64,000 nt of DNA from Herbaspirillum sp. ST 5-3 (GCF_004804275.1 NZ_STGI01000005.1:124001-188000), one strand, 5' to 3'; shown: positions 1 through 9,037, numbered from the stretch's first letter. The notes: generated from the letters alone by a model not told the origin. Made by a program: numbers and translations.

Positions 1-217
1 TGGTCCAGGAAACGGCGTCCGTCGAGGCGTCCGTCGACGAGCGCAGGCCCTCCGATGCGTCCCTTAAGAAAAGCCCCCAGGAAGCACCTGTGCTGCGAAC
101 GGGAAACCGTCCACGTACTCGTTCAACCTCATCAGATATTTCCATGGTCCAGGAAACGGCGTCCGTCGATGAGCGCAGGTCGTCTGATGCGTCCCTTAAG
201 GAACGCCCCCAGAAAGC
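1..217 (+). repeat. Two copies of a 144-bp-spaced coding repeat with an inner 12-bp tandem duplication
   Basis: Bases 1-85 and 145-217 are near-identical copies in the same reading frame. Copy one carries an extra 12 bases because ggcgtccgtcga occurs twice in tandem (14-25 and 26-37), while copy two has it once. Both differences keep the frame, so the repeat is under coding constraint or recently expanded. More copies may lie left of the window. Confidence 0.85.
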
Positions 218-806
218 CGCTGAACAAGAACAAGAGAAGACAACCGATAAGGATGTGACTTCAAAAGAGTCGAGCAGTCATCCCTATTTGGACCGCATGA
301 AAGAAAAATTCAAAAACGGCGCAGAAAGAGTGCTAACAGCGTTCGATAAGCGTTTGGTAAAACCGTTTAACGACACGTTTGACAAACATGTGAAAGAACC
401 ACTTGAACCAGTTTTAAAACCAATCGCCAGAGTACTAAAACCGGTTGCGGCATTGTTTAAAACGATAGCAAAAGCACTTGCAGTTGCCATGGTGCTTGCG
501 GCGAAACTGCTTAACGAAATTAGGAAAATAGGTCAGGAAATCGCTGTTAACGCATGGAATTTACTCGCGCCGCATTTATTTGCTACCAGGGAGGTCATAC
601 TGAAGGTGATGAGGCCAATAGCGAAGCTATTCCAAAAGAAAAAGAAAGACCCGGCCGACAGTTCCACGGATGGCGAACAGGCCAATAATGACAAGTCAAA
701 CAAAGAAAACGAGACTCAAGATAACAATCCTTCAGGTCGCAACGAAACTGCTGAAACCTACGTCCTTGCGCAACAAGCCGCTCAGCAGGGGCGCCAACAT
801 TCTTGA
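1..806 (+). CDS. Repeat-containing membrane-associated protein of unknown function, 5' end at window edge
   Basis: I do not recognise this protein. The frame is open from base 3, so the gene begins at or beyond the left edge. By analogy with the ATG that opens the second repeat copy at 144, a start could lie one base outside the window. The visible 267 residues have an N-terminal region with two imperfect 48-residue repeats rich in Ser, Glu and Arg. A basic amphipathic stretch with several K-P-F and K-P-I/V steps follows, then a hydrophobic segment (DNA about 450-530, Ala/Leu/Val-rich) that could be one membrane helix. The tail is very hydrophilic, rich in Asp, Asn, Lys and Gln. It lies convergent to the type IV secretion arm, so a secreted substrate or accessory protein is possible but unproven. 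An internal start at 144 is an alternative. Confidence 0.6.
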   Translation, partial: VQETASVEASVDERRPSDASLKKSPQEAPVLRTGNRPRTRSTSSDISMVQETASVDERRSSDASLKERPQKAAEQEQEKTTDKDVTSKESSSHPYLDRMKEKFKNGAERVLTAFDKRLVKPFNDTFDKHVKEPLEPVLKPIARVLKPVAALFKTIAKALAVAMVLAAKLLNEIRKIGQEIAVNAWNLLAPHLFATREVILKVMRPIAKLFQKKKKDPADSSTDGEQANNDKSNKENETQDNNPSGRNETAETYVLAQQAAQQGRQHS

Positions 807-1340
807 GCTTCCTGATCTCGAGCGCACATGCTTTTCTTGCGGCGCTCCATGCCGGCCTGCACACCGCGCGCTCTTCATCCTCTGAATCGCGCGGCATCCC
901 CTTCTGCCATCCGGGACGCATCCAGATAGTCGTCGCTCATGACTCATGGCGCAAGCCTGAGTCGGGCCTGCATTTGTCGCCTGCGCAAGCGCATATGCGT
1001 AGTCAGCACGGTGGCAGTGGAAAAGCGCAATGAACGCTGCCGGACTTCGGTCTGTGCCGACTGTGGCCATGAATAATGTCGTTGACTGAATAAGAGGCCA
1101 TTTCGGCAGGCCGTGCCGGCAGCTTGCCATGGAATGGACGCTAGGCCTCGCCCCGTCAAGCAGTTCTGCGCCATGTTCACTTCTACAACATGCAAACTGC
1201 GACGTGGAAGGTTGGAGAGGGTCTGCCCGATCCGTCCGGCAGGCCGTCCAGAGGATTTTGCAGGGTGCGGTCTGCGCGCCAACACCATTGCCACCACCGC
1301 AACGGCGCGCGGAGCGCCCCTACTTCTCTATCTGAATGCT
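807..1340. other. Gap with no supported gene
   Basis: Several short open frames overlap here on both strands, but none has a convincing ribosome site, domain or composition. The stretch separates the left-edge plus-strand gene from the end of the minus-strand secretion arm. No clear terminator hairpin with a T-run was found. Confidence 0.5.
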
Positions 1341-1592
1341 CTACCAGCCGGGCTCACAAGATCTTTTTCCCGAGGCGCGATGCTTCTCCGTCACGCTTTC
1401 AATACAGTGGAGTCCGGTTGGCCTTGTTCCGGGACCGCATCTGGCGATCTTCGAGGTTGGCGCTTCGTCGCCGTCCTTGATCTCGTTGAAGACCGCAGCG
1501 GTTCCGTTTGATATCACCAACAGAATGCCGGCCCTCGTAATGACTTTCTTCTTGCGCCGCAGATCAGGCGCCAAACTTGCCAGCATCTTCAA
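1341..1592 (-). CDS. Possible small protein downstream of virB6
   Basis: An 83-residue open frame begins with a TTG at 1592, eight bases after the virB6 stop codon on the same strand, so it could be the last gene of the minus arm. It has a basic N-terminus, a short hydrophobic stretch (GILLVISNGTAAV, about residues 22-34) and two Cys in the second half. No family is recognised and no clear ribosome site precedes the TTG. It may be spurious. Confidence 0.25.
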   Translation of the reverse strand: MKMLASLAPDLRRKKKVITRAGILLVISNGTAAVFNEIKDGDEAPTSKIARCGPGTRPTGLHCIESVTEKHRASGKRSCEPGW

Positions 1593-1599
1593 TCTGGCT

Positions 1600-2664
1600 T
1601 CATTTTTTTGCCGCCTCCAGCGCCTTTACCCCGGGCGATTTACCCGCCGCAGCTTGTTTCGCCCCTCCTCCGCTCACCAGATTCTTCGCACCTCTCCCCG
1701 CTGCTCTGACTGCGCTCACAGCGCCGCCGCCAACTTTTTGCGCTGCCCCGACAGCGGCACCACCTGCGCCTTGTGACATGCCGGGCATCGGCATGCCACC
1801 AATAATATCGGCGGCCAGTTGACCCGCCTTGGAGGTAAGAATCATCAGTGCGATCGTGGTCGCCAGGATCTGTCCACAAACTGTCATGATGTGCGCGAAG
1901 TCGCCACCCGTATTTACGTCTTTCAAAAATTCGGCCATGATCAAAGCGGCCATCCAACAAATGATCGCAAGAACGACGCTTGCAAAACTCCACTTCAGGA
2001 CCGCCGATAGCCAGGTGTGAAAAAAGTTTTGCGTTGCTTCAAAGGCATACAAGGCAATGAAAACAGGGCCGACGCCAAAAATGATGATCAACCCCAGCCC
2101 GTTGGTCATCATGTCCGCAAAAGCCAGCACACACAAGATTAGAACGAATAAAATCAGGATACAGGCGGTCAGGATCACCGGGATCCCTGACAAATCAAGC
2201 TCAATGGGGATTTTTAGCGCAAGGCTGAACTTGAACCCAATCGTGATGTGGTCCCATCCCCATGCAACGAGTTCGAAAAACGTTTTTAAACCGGCGTTGA
2301 AGACATCATCGATTGCAGCAACAGGCGCACCGGACGCCTTGGGGAAAAAAGCTTGGATAAATGTCGCGGAAAAGTTTCCTGCCTTCGACGTATCAAAGAA
2401 GCCCAATATATATTTCTGATAATTTGCGGCCGTCAGCCCTAAAAATGTGACCAGCGCCACTTTGATATTGTTGGCAAAAAGGTCGAGCAAATGATTGCTC
2501 CCACCCTGCCCTCTGATGATATTAATGCCCTGCCACATGATTTTCACGGTCAACCCCAATGTCATAAAGGGGGTGACGACCTCGGCAATCGCCGTGCTCG
2601 CATGGGTCAAGGGCTCGAATTTCACTATAACGATGTTGTGGTACAAATCAGTAAAAAATGGCAT
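1600..2664 (-). CDS. virB6: Type IV secretion inner-membrane channel protein VirB6 (VirB6/TrbL family)
   Basis: This 354-residue polytopic inner-membrane protein matches VirB6, the part of the translocation channel that contacts substrate beside VirB8 and VirB10. Hydrophobic segments lie near residues 25-50, 70-90, 150-200, 205-245 and 255-290, with the family's long central stretch of consecutive helices. After about residue 290 the tail is Gly/Ala-rich and basic, typical of cytosolic VirB6 tails and low in complexity. It is the last recognised gene of the minus arm, 87 bases after virB4. The gap holds no virB5, which often sits here in related clusters. The length fits the family (about 300-400 residues). 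The ATG at 2664 is the first good start. Confidence 0.85.
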   Translation of the reverse strand: MPFFTDLYHNIVIVKFEPLTHASTAIAEVVTPFMTLGLTVKIMWQGINIIRGQGGSNHLLDLFANNIKVALVTFLGLTAANYQKYILGFFDTSKAGNFSATFIQAFFPKASGAPVAAIDDVFNAGLKTFFELVAWGWDHITIGFKFSLALKIPIELDLSGIPVILTACILILFVLILCVLAFADMMTNGLGLIIIFGVGPVFIALYAFEATQNFFHTWLSAVLKWSFASVVLAIICWMAALIMAEFLKDVNTGGDFAHIMTVCGQILATTIALMILTSKAGQLAADIIGGMPMPGMSQGAGGAAVGAAQKVGGGAVSAVRAAGRGAKNLVSGGGAKQAAAGKSPGVKALEAAKK

Positions 2665-2751
2665 GGCGAAGCTTCCCGTAATTTATAAGAATGTGACCAA
2701 TTAACATTTCGCCGGAATTCCGCAATACCAGTCATTACGACGTGCCGCGAT

Positions 2752-5136
2752 TCAAGCCACCTCCAAAAACTTGTGTATCCAATTTCCCGGATCATCGCCA
2801 ACGCGCTTGCGCAATTCATCGAGTTTGGCGATATTCGCCGTCGTGCCCGACAATATTTTTAGTTCATCATCAAAACCGTTCAGATCCAGTGTGGCAACGA
2901 ACACCGTGCCGCCCTGCTTGACCACGAACATTCTTGATCCCTCGCCCAGGCTTCTTACCAATTCGAATTCGGCATCCGTCAGCTTGAAACCCTCGACATA
3001 GTCTTTGTAGTCGGCGGTGGGATTGGGCAGAAAGATGAAGGTAGCGGTCTGCTCAATCAGCGCACGGGCGATCGGGCTGCGCAAGGTGTCCGACGGGCTT
3101 TGCGTCATGTAGACGCCGAATCCGTTTTGCTTTCGTATCGTTTTCTGTTTGTTCTTCGCGAAATCTTCAAAGTAGGAAACCGACAGCGCCTTCCAGTATT
3201 CATCCATGAAGAATGCGAAGCGGCGGCCGTCAATCAGATTTTCGACCCGGTACATCAGGTACATCATGATGGCCGGACAGGTCAGCGCATCATCCAGCAC
3301 TTCCGTATAGTCAAAACCGTAGGTGCGATTCCCGGAAAACTCCAGCAGGTCTTCGTCGCAGTCCAGCGCCCAGCCGAGTGGGCCTGACCAGCACCATTTC
3401 TTGAGCCGCTCGGCGACACTATTGTCATCGATGTTAGGCAAGTTCTGCAGGACGGCCTCGAAGCCGCGCAATTTCTGGGGCAGCAATGCGACGGCACGGG
3501 CCGCGTGGGATATCTCGGCTTCCTCGAGCGGTGTGTGCGGCGAGCCCGGCATCAGCGTACAGAATTTGATGAGGTCTTCCCAGAACAGGATGTTGGCTTC
3601 GGTCGGCTCCATCTTGAATGGGTTGAAGCCGGTTGGCTGGCCGCGTTCCAGCGACAGGTACTGGCCTCCCGCCGCACGAATCGCAATCTCGGCGCCGCGG
3701 TCCTTGTCGAAGAACACCATCTGGGTGCCGTACTTGTACATGTTCATCATCAGGAACAGTGCCAGAACGGTCTTGCCGCCGCCGGATTGGCCGATGATCT
3801 GGCAATTGCCCAGCGCGGATTTGCCGAACGAGTCTTCATCCTTGGGCGTGGCGTGGAAGTTGAAGTAAACAGGCTGATCTGCGGGCGAGCGGAGAATCGT
3901 GACCGCTTCGCCCCATGGATTGCCGTCGCGCTTGCCAAGCGAGAAATTATGCATCGCGCACAAACCGGAAAAATTGCGCGAGCTGAGATTGGCGGAACGG
4001 GGACGAGAACGCCAGTTGCCGGGCAATTGCGATGCATAGGCATGATCCACGACCAGGTCCAGCGGCACGCCCAGGAATCCTGCTGCCTGCAGTGCTTCCA
4101 CTGCGGCCGATCGTGCCGTCTTGAGGGTGTCCAGCGTCGGTGCTTTGACTTGCATCAGGTAGTGATATTGGCCCAGTGCGAAGGTCCCGCTTGCGACCCC
4201 GTCAATTGCCTCATCCAGTTGCTCCATCTGGCTCACCGCGTTGTCCTGGGAGCTGATCATGCGATTGCGCTGCAGTTTCAGGGTCGCCTTTGCGTCCAGG
4301 GCATGCATGGGTGAAAACGAATGGGTTTCGACATATTCGCAAGGCAGGCTGAGCATGGTATTGAGAATGCCCGGCTCGGAAAAATCCGCGTAGTCCTTGA
4401 TGTCGACAAACGCCGAAAAGAAGGTTCCATGGCTTCCCCGCGTCTCCATGACTTCGTTGCCGCACAAGACGCGGGCAGTCGCGAGATACTTGTAAAGCGG
4501 AACGCGCTTGACCGGGATGCGCCACCAATAGCCATTGATCAGAAAAGCATAGAACTCCTGCTGCTGGCTATAGGTGACGTCGTCCAGCTCATATTCATCA
4601 AGCCGGATCGGCCCGTAGGCCGACAAGGTACGCATCACCTGTTGATGAAGGTTGTCCATCGCGTCGATGACCGCCTCTTGCTCGATGCGTATCTCCTCAA
4701 GGGTGACGCCTGTCTTTCCCACCAGTTTTCCGGATTTTTGCGGATAGGGGCGATAGATGATGGTCAAATAGATTTCGGTTGCCATCAAACCGTCGGCAGA
4801 CAGCGCGTCGTAATACTTCCTGATGAGTTGGTACGGAAAGCCGGACTTGGGCGTGTCGAGCGTGTCGTAGGTATGCCGCCGAACCCGGTGCACCCAAAAT
4901 GCGTACTTCCCGTTGGACAAGCTGCGCACCAGCAGATTGAGTGCATCCATTTTTGCATAGGCTTCTTCATTGCTCATCCCTTCAAACGACAAGCCGTGGA
5001 TGAACCAGGTTGTCATATAGTCGCCGTTTCGGGTCGATACAATATTGCTGGTCAAGCGAGAAGAGAACGGAATCAGTCTGCTGACGACATCTTCGGTTGA
5101 CGCGAGCCGACGTGTTGCGGTGCTATCTGCATTCAT
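2752..5136 (-). CDS. virB4: Type IV secretion ATPase VirB4
   Basis: A 794-residue VirB4/TraC-like AAA ATPase that powers pilus assembly and substrate transfer at the cytoplasmic face. The N-terminal half (CagE/TrbE/VirB4 domain) runs to about residue 420. The Walker A motif GQSGGGKT ends with Lys455 and Thr456, and the Walker B region is near FAFFMDEYWKAL (about residue 650). The length matches VirB4 (about 780-820). It follows virB3 by 9 bases and precedes virB6, so virB2-B3-B4-B6 form one transcription unit. Family assignment is firm from the Walker motifs and neighbours. Confidence 0.95.
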   Translation of the reverse strand: MNADSTATRRLASTEDVVSRLIPFSSRLTSNIVSTRNGDYMTTWFIHGLSFEGMSNEEAYAKMDALNLLVRSLSNGKYAFWVHRVRRHTYDTLDTPKSGFPYQLIRKYYDALSADGLMATEIYLTIIYRPYPQKSGKLVGKTGVTLEEIRIEQEAVIDAMDNLHQQVMRTLSAYGPIRLDEYELDDVTYSQQQEFYAFLINGYWWRIPVKRVPLYKYLATARVLCGNEVMETRGSHGTFFSAFVDIKDYADFSEPGILNTMLSLPCEYVETHSFSPMHALDAKATLKLQRNRMISSQDNAVSQMEQLDEAIDGVASGTFALGQYHYLMQVKAPTLDTLKTARSAAVEALQAAGFLGVPLDLVVDHAYASQLPGNWRSRPRSANLSSRNFSGLCAMHNFSLGKRDGNPWGEAVTILRSPADQPVYFNFHATPKDEDSFGKSALGNCQIIGQSGGGKTVLALFLMMNMYKYGTQMVFFDKDRGAEIAIRAAGGQYLSLERGQPTGFNPFKMEPTEANILFWEDLIKFCTLMPGSPHTPLEEAEISHAARAVALLPQKLRGFEAVLQNLPNIDDNSVAERLKKWCWSGPLGWALDCDEDLLEFSGNRTYGFDYTEVLDDALTCPAIMMYLMYRVENLIDGRRFAFFMDEYWKALSVSYFEDFAKNKQKTIRKQNGFGVYMTQSPSDTLRSPIARALIEQTATFIFLPNPTADYKDYVEGFKLTDAEFELVRSLGEGSRMFVVKQGGTVFVATLDLNGFDDELKILSGTTANIAKLDELRKRVGDDPGNWIHKFLEVA

Positions 5137-5145
5137 CGAAGACTC

Positions 5146-5466
5146 CTATCTGCGTTTACTGAAGTCTATCGGAGACATGCTGTGCGCCTCCCAATAAGAG
5201 CTGTTTCTCCGACCCGCGATGCTCTTGAGTCTGAGCACATGCTGATTCAAGCGCTGTTCGTCCTGCGTGCTGATCTGCCGCATGAAGAATACGTTCACCG
5301 CCCCCGCTGAAAGGATCACGAACATGGCGAAAACCCCGATCAAGGTCATGGCCCACATCCCCAGCAACAAATGAATGCCTACGACGAGAATCAAGGGGAC
5401 GATAGGAACGCCCAACATCATCGCCGGACGAGTGGCGCCTTTAAAAATGACATCACGGTATTCCAT
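5146..5466 (-). CDS. virB3: Type IV secretion protein VirB3
   Basis: A small 106-residue inner-membrane protein of the VirB3 family, which associates with VirB4 and is needed for pilus biogenesis. It has the usual N-terminal lead with a Thr-Arg-Pro step (GATRPAMMLGVP) and two close hydrophobic helices (about residues 18-36 and 38-62), then a basic soluble tail containing DEQRLNQHVLRL. It lies between virB2 (18 bases upstream) and virB4 (9 bases downstream). Confidence 0.9.
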   Translation of the reverse strand: MEYRDVIFKGATRPAMMLGVPIVPLILVVGIHLLLGMWAMTLIGVFAMFVILSAGAVNVFFMRQISTQDEQRLNQHVLRLKSIAGRRNSSYWEAHSMSPIDFSKRR

Positions 5467-5484
5467 GGTTGCATCGCTAGGTAA

Positions 5485-5787
5485 TTATTTTGCTTGAGTA
5501 ATAAACATAGGCGCGACAGTCGCTGCGGCGCCGATCAGAACGCCGCCCCAAAACACCGGAGCGACGTCTTTCCACTCCGCTGCCTGGAATGCCATGCGGA
5601 ACCCTACAAACATCAAGGCGAGCGTAACAACCAGCGCGCCAATCGTGGTGAGCCATGTCTTAATATTTTCTAGCAAGGTTTGACCCGCATTGATTTGGGC
5701 AAACGCCGGCTCGGTGAATGCGAGCAGCAAAAAAGCGATGGACAAAATTTGAAATACCCAGAACGAGATGGATTGGAATTTATTCAT
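5485..5787 (-). CDS. virB2: Type IV secretion major pilin VirB2
   Basis: A 100-residue prepilin. A long signal peptide (about residues 1-30, ending EPAFA before Gln) is followed by two hydrophobic helices (about 44-66 and 76-95) joined by a short basic turn, the layout of VirB2/TrbC pilins. It is the first gene of the minus arm. A strong purine-rich ribosome site (gggggaaag, read on the minus strand) precedes the ATG, as expected for an abundant subunit. Family length is about 95-125 residues. Confidence 0.88.
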   Translation of the reverse strand: MNKFQSISFWVFQILSIAFLLLAFTEPAFAQINAGQTLLENIKTWLTTIGALVVTLALMFVGFRMAFQAAEWKDVAPVFWGGVLIGAAATVAPMFITQAK

Positions 5788-6809
5788 GGCTTTCCCCCTT
5801 AAAAATAATGTGAAAATAGAAAGGTATTACCTGATTGATTCGATATCGCCAAGAGGCGCATCATTGGTCGATTGCATTTCTACCGCCGATGTTCTTTCAG
5901 CTTACGTAGCGCCTGATGGTGGGACGACAAATCGGCGCAAGCCCGGAAGAGCTTCTATCGTCTTGTTTGCACTCTCCATGATTTGGAATGGAATGAAGTT
6001 CTGCATGCATTTCTCCGAAGTTCACCAACATGTCTCGGCACCGCTTTCCAACATCAGTGAACGTCGCGCTGACTGCATTCCTGCCTTATTTCGCAGATGC
6101 CCTGATTTTCTCTCGATACGGTGTGAACTCTTGAGCATGTGTAGAGCGGTGCAATGCTTAGTTCCAGAAATTTTCATAAAGGGACGATTTTCCTGAAGGA
6201 CGACGAGCCGCGAAAACGCGCCCTGACCCGCCCGCCAAAACGAGACAAAACCAAAGGCAATCCGTGCTGCTGGCCACGCGCAGGCTGGTAATACTTAAGT
6301 ATGAAACGCAGTTCGTTTCATCTTCAGGTCGTATGCGCATGCCTACTGACGAACCCGCTGCCCTAAGTTCCAAATCATTACGATGTCTCGCAAAGCGAGA
6401 TTTCCGGAAAAGGAAAAGGTGGCCATCAACAAGCGGACACGTCCGACATCAACCTGTCACACTGGAACCATTCCAACGGTCAGCCCACTTAATAGCGACG
6501 ACTGCAGTTCGCCATGAATGAGCATGGTTAGACGCGGAATTCATCGTGAGGCAAATGCGCATCTGCGCAGCCGTATCGCGACCGCTCGACTCTACCAACT
6601 CATGACGGGGCGACGCACTGCAGGCATCCGTCTACAACGCAGCATTCCGGGCCGATCAAGAAATCTCAAAAAAGCTTTGATCAAGCGCCTGGCAATTTGA
6701 ATTGCGTCATGGGCCTGGATCATCCTGCCGGTGCGGGTTGATCCACAAAATCTTCGTGCCCGAGTCGTGCAACTCGTTGGATAGGTAAACACATGCAAAA
6801 GGTCGCAAC
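5788..6809. other. Divergent intergenic region between the two secretion arms
   Basis: About 1 kb separates virB2 (minus) from the virB7-like gene (plus). Open frames exist, including one of about 140 codons starting at 5768, but they overlap each other and lack protein-like composition or ribosome sites. The part next to virB2 (5790-5830) is A/T-rich and suits a promoter. No operator could be matched to a known regulator. It is a plausible site for bidirectional control or an unrecognised small RNA. Confidence 0.5.
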
Positions 6810-7235
6810 ATGAAAATCGCTTCCCTACTCGCAGTCCTGGTACTGACAGCATGTTCCACCTCGCCGCCGGAATTGAAGTATGCGGATGGCAGCAACAGAA
6901 TTCCCATCAAACCGAGGCCGATTCCTCACCGCCCATCTGCGGCCGAAAAATTAGCGGCACCAGAAGCAATCGCAGCGGTGCAGAAAACAGCGCCGGAAAA
7001 GAGTGGAGCAAACCAAGCAGGCTCGACAGCGAAACCGGCAATATCCGCTGACAAGCCATCGCCACCCGCCTCACCTGCCGTCGCCGAGGCACCAGCGGAG
7101 ACCTTTCATGTTGCGCCTTCTCCCTTTGCACCAAAGTTGAAAGCAAAGCATAAATGCAGCCGTCCGAACAACGCGGCCCCGGGTTCTGACCCCGACGCGG
7201 CACTCGGCCATCTCCAATTCAAATCGCCCAGCTAA
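6810..7235 (+). CDS. virB7: VirB7-like outer-membrane lipoprotein of the secretion core complex
   Basis: A 141-residue lipoprotein with a signal peptide and an LTAC lipobox (Cys15 as acylation site). VirB7 anchors VirB9 in the outer membrane, and the position just before virB8-virB9-virB10 supports that role. The mature part is mostly Pro/Ala/Lys-rich and low in complexity, with one further Cys near residue 117 that could pair with VirB9 or itself. Classical VirB7 has only 45-60 residues. Long versions exist in killing-type systems, but I cannot see the folded N0 domain those carry. Assignment rests on lipobox plus context, so the exact family is uncertain. The gap to virB8 is 75 bases. Confidence 0.7.
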   Translation: MKIASLLAVLVLTACSTSPPELKYADGSNRIPIKPRPIPHRPSAAEKLAAPEAIAAVQKTAPEKSGANQAGSTAKPAISADKPSPPASPAVAEAPAETFHVAPSPFAPKLKAKHKCSRPNNAAPGSDPDAALGHLQFKSPS

Positions 7236-7310
7236 GGCCGCGTCGATCCGGCCCGATTGAGAGGGGAATTTCAACATATTGATACGTGCATCAAACCAAG
7301 GGTTACCTAA

Positions 7311-8024
7311 ATGGTTAAGTCGAAAAAAAAGAGAAACAAAACGGACGAAGAGAATTTCGTACCAGATTTGAGTTGGGACGCGGACATCGTCTCGAACGAG
7401 CGCGCCTCGCGAATCACGGCCTGGCGCATCGCCTCCTGCGCCATTGCGATGGCCTTTGTCATGGCGATCGCCTTGATATTCCTGATCCCGCTCAAACAAG
7501 TCGTTCCCTACGTGGTAGCAGTAGACAAATTGACGGGCGAGGCGAACGTCGTCAGCCCCGTCAAGGATTACGTCACGACGGGTGCGATAAACGACAAATA
7601 CTGGATCAAACGATTCGTGATCGCACGAGAACGTTATAAGTATCAAATCCTGCAGCAAGACTACGACACCGTGAGAGCACTAGCCGGCGACAAGGTCTGG
7701 CAATCCTATGCCGCGATGTGGGAGGGATCGGATGGATTGGACAAGAGACTGACCGATCAGGTCGAATACATCCCGACTATCTTGAGCGTGACCTTGAATG
7801 GCAAGGGCATTGCGACGGTACGCTATGAATTGAGAACACGCGACTTTCGCAAGAATGCCGCGACTGTGACGCGCAATGTGGCGACATTGCGCTACAACTA
7901 CTCACTACAGATGATGAAAAAGGAGAGCGAGCTGATCGAAAATCCGCTTGGCTTCTCCGTCGACGCGTATCAAACCGATCCTGAGTTGGCCACTTCTGCT
8001 TCCGAATCCAAGGTGACGAAATGA
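7311..8024 (+). CDS. virB8: Type IV secretion inner-membrane protein VirB8
   Basis: A 237-residue bitopic protein of the VirB8 family, an assembly factor linking inner-membrane subunits to the core complex. It has a short basic cytoplasmic N-terminus, one membrane helix (about residues 39-61) and a periplasmic NTF2-like domain (about 75-225). The typical motifs VVPYVVAVDKLTGEA, YDTVRALAGD and RNYVATLRYNY-like text (seen as RNVATLRYNYS) are present. It overlaps virB9 by ATGA (8021-8024), indicating translational coupling. Length is normal. Confidence 0.93.
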   Translation: MVKSKKKRNKTDEENFVPDLSWDADIVSNERASRITAWRIASCAIAMAFVMAIALIFLIPLKQVVPYVVAVDKLTGEANVVSPVKDYVTTGAINDKYWIKRFVIARERYKYQILQQDYDTVRALAGDKVWQSYAAMWEGSDGLDKRLTDQVEYIPTILSVTLNGKGIATVRYELRTRDFRKNAATVTRNVATLRYNYSLQMMKKESELIENPLGFSVDAYQTDPELATSASESKVTK

Positions 8025-9037
8025 ACTATCTATTTCTCGCTGGCCTGGCGCTGACGATAGCGTCCGGTGTTGCCCATAGCACCGAAACATCAACAATGGC
8101 CGACGAAAAGGGCGGCAACAAACGAATCGAGCGCGCAGCGTCCATTGGTGCTCGTAGCGCCGAGGCATCAACAATGTTCGAAGAAAAAGATGACGACAGG
8201 CGAATCGAACACATAGCCCCCGGTGTTGCTCATAACACCGAGACATCGAAAGTGTTCGAAAAAAAAGGCAGCAAAAAACGAACCGAACACCTGGCGTCCG
8301 GTGTTGCTCGTAATACCGAGACGTCAAGAATGTTCGAAGAAAAGGGCGGTGACAAACGAATCGAACACATTAAGTATTCAGAAAACAAGGTAATCAAAAT
8401 TGCCGCCGTCGTCAATTACCCCTTTCTGATCGAATTCAAGGGTGATGATCCGATCGAGGAAGTCGCGGGAGGAGAAATCGCGGGATGGGACGTGCAGAAG
8501 AAAGGCTCTCGGCTGTATATCCGCGCAATGGACAATGCGGAAGACACGACACTACTCGTCACTTCTCACAGTCGCTCTTATGTATTCGATTTGGTGAAGG
8601 CAAAAGCGACCGCGAAAAATATCGCTCGGCTACGCTCCAAGATTGTATTTGATTATCCGCCGCCTCCGGCTTCGCTGGCCGAGTCGTCTCAGCAGCCCGT
8701 CCGCCGGAATGAAAACTATTCGATGCAGGTCGTTTCCGAATCCGCCGATATTCGACCGCGTGACGTGTTTGACGATGGGCGCTTTACCTGGTTCAAGTTC
8801 TCAGAGAACGGAGAAATTCCTGCTATCTACAAGAGCCAGCCCAACACAAAGGACGAGGTTCTGATCGGCTCGCATATGGAGGGAGATTATGTGGTGATGC
8901 ACGCGGTTTCACCACTATGGAATCTGCGCCTCGGTGAGTCGATGATCGGTATATTTAATGACAGCTTTGATGCGCAGGGTGTCGGCCCCGAGGGCGGCAC
9001 GACGGTACGCGGATTTGTCAGGGAGATCAAGAAATGA
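8021..9037 (+). CDS. virB9: Type IV secretion core protein VirB9 with a tandem-repeat insertion
   Basis: A 338-residue VirB9/CagX-family periplasmic and outer-membrane core subunit, which pairs with VirB7 and caps the VirB10 ring. After the signal peptide (about residues 1-20) come four tandem 26-residue repeats (residues 14-117) with the pattern GVAxxTETSxxFEEKGxxKRIEHxA. Ordinary VirB9 begins near residue 118 (KYSENKVIKIAAVVNYPF). The C-terminal domain (about 235-338) has DVFDDGRFTWFKF and the NWMVR-like end in altered form. Usual family length is 260-300 residues, so the repeats account for the excess. It overlaps virB8 and virB10 by ATGA on both sides. Confidence 0.92.
   Translation: MNYLFLAGLALTIASGVAHSTETSTMADEKGGNKRIERAASIGARSAEASTMFEEKDDDRRIEHIAPGVAHNTETSKVFEKKGSKKRTEHLASGVARNTETSRMFEEKGGDKRIEHIKYSENKVIKIAAVVNYPFLIEFKGDDPIEEVAGGEIAGWDVQKKGSRLYIRAMDNAEDTTLLVTSHSRSYVFDLVKAKATAKNIARLRSKIVFDYPPPPASLAESSQQPVRRNENYSMQVVSESADIRPRDVFDDGRFTWFKFSENGEIPAIYKSQPNTKDEVLIGSHMEGDYVVMHAVSPLWNLRLGESMIGIFNDSFDAQGVGPEGGTTVRGFVREIKK
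8060..8371 (+). repeat. Four tandem 78-bp repeats inside virB9
   Basis: Units lie at 8060-8137, 8138-8215, 8216-8293 and 8294-8371, each exactly 78 bases and in frame. Units three and four agree at roughly 78% of positions by hand count. Substitutions are spread out and include many silent changes, so the expansion is not very recent. The first unit begins within the signal peptide end, so it has also been shaped by export. Confidence 0.95.

Noticed and set aside
5768-6196. Open frame of about 140 codons in the divergent secretion promoter region
   Set aside because: It begins inside virB2, has no ribosome site, and its composition does not resemble a folded protein.
8060-8371. Possible CRISPR-like array
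   Set aside because: The repeats are 78 bases with no spacers and encode continuous protein in frame.
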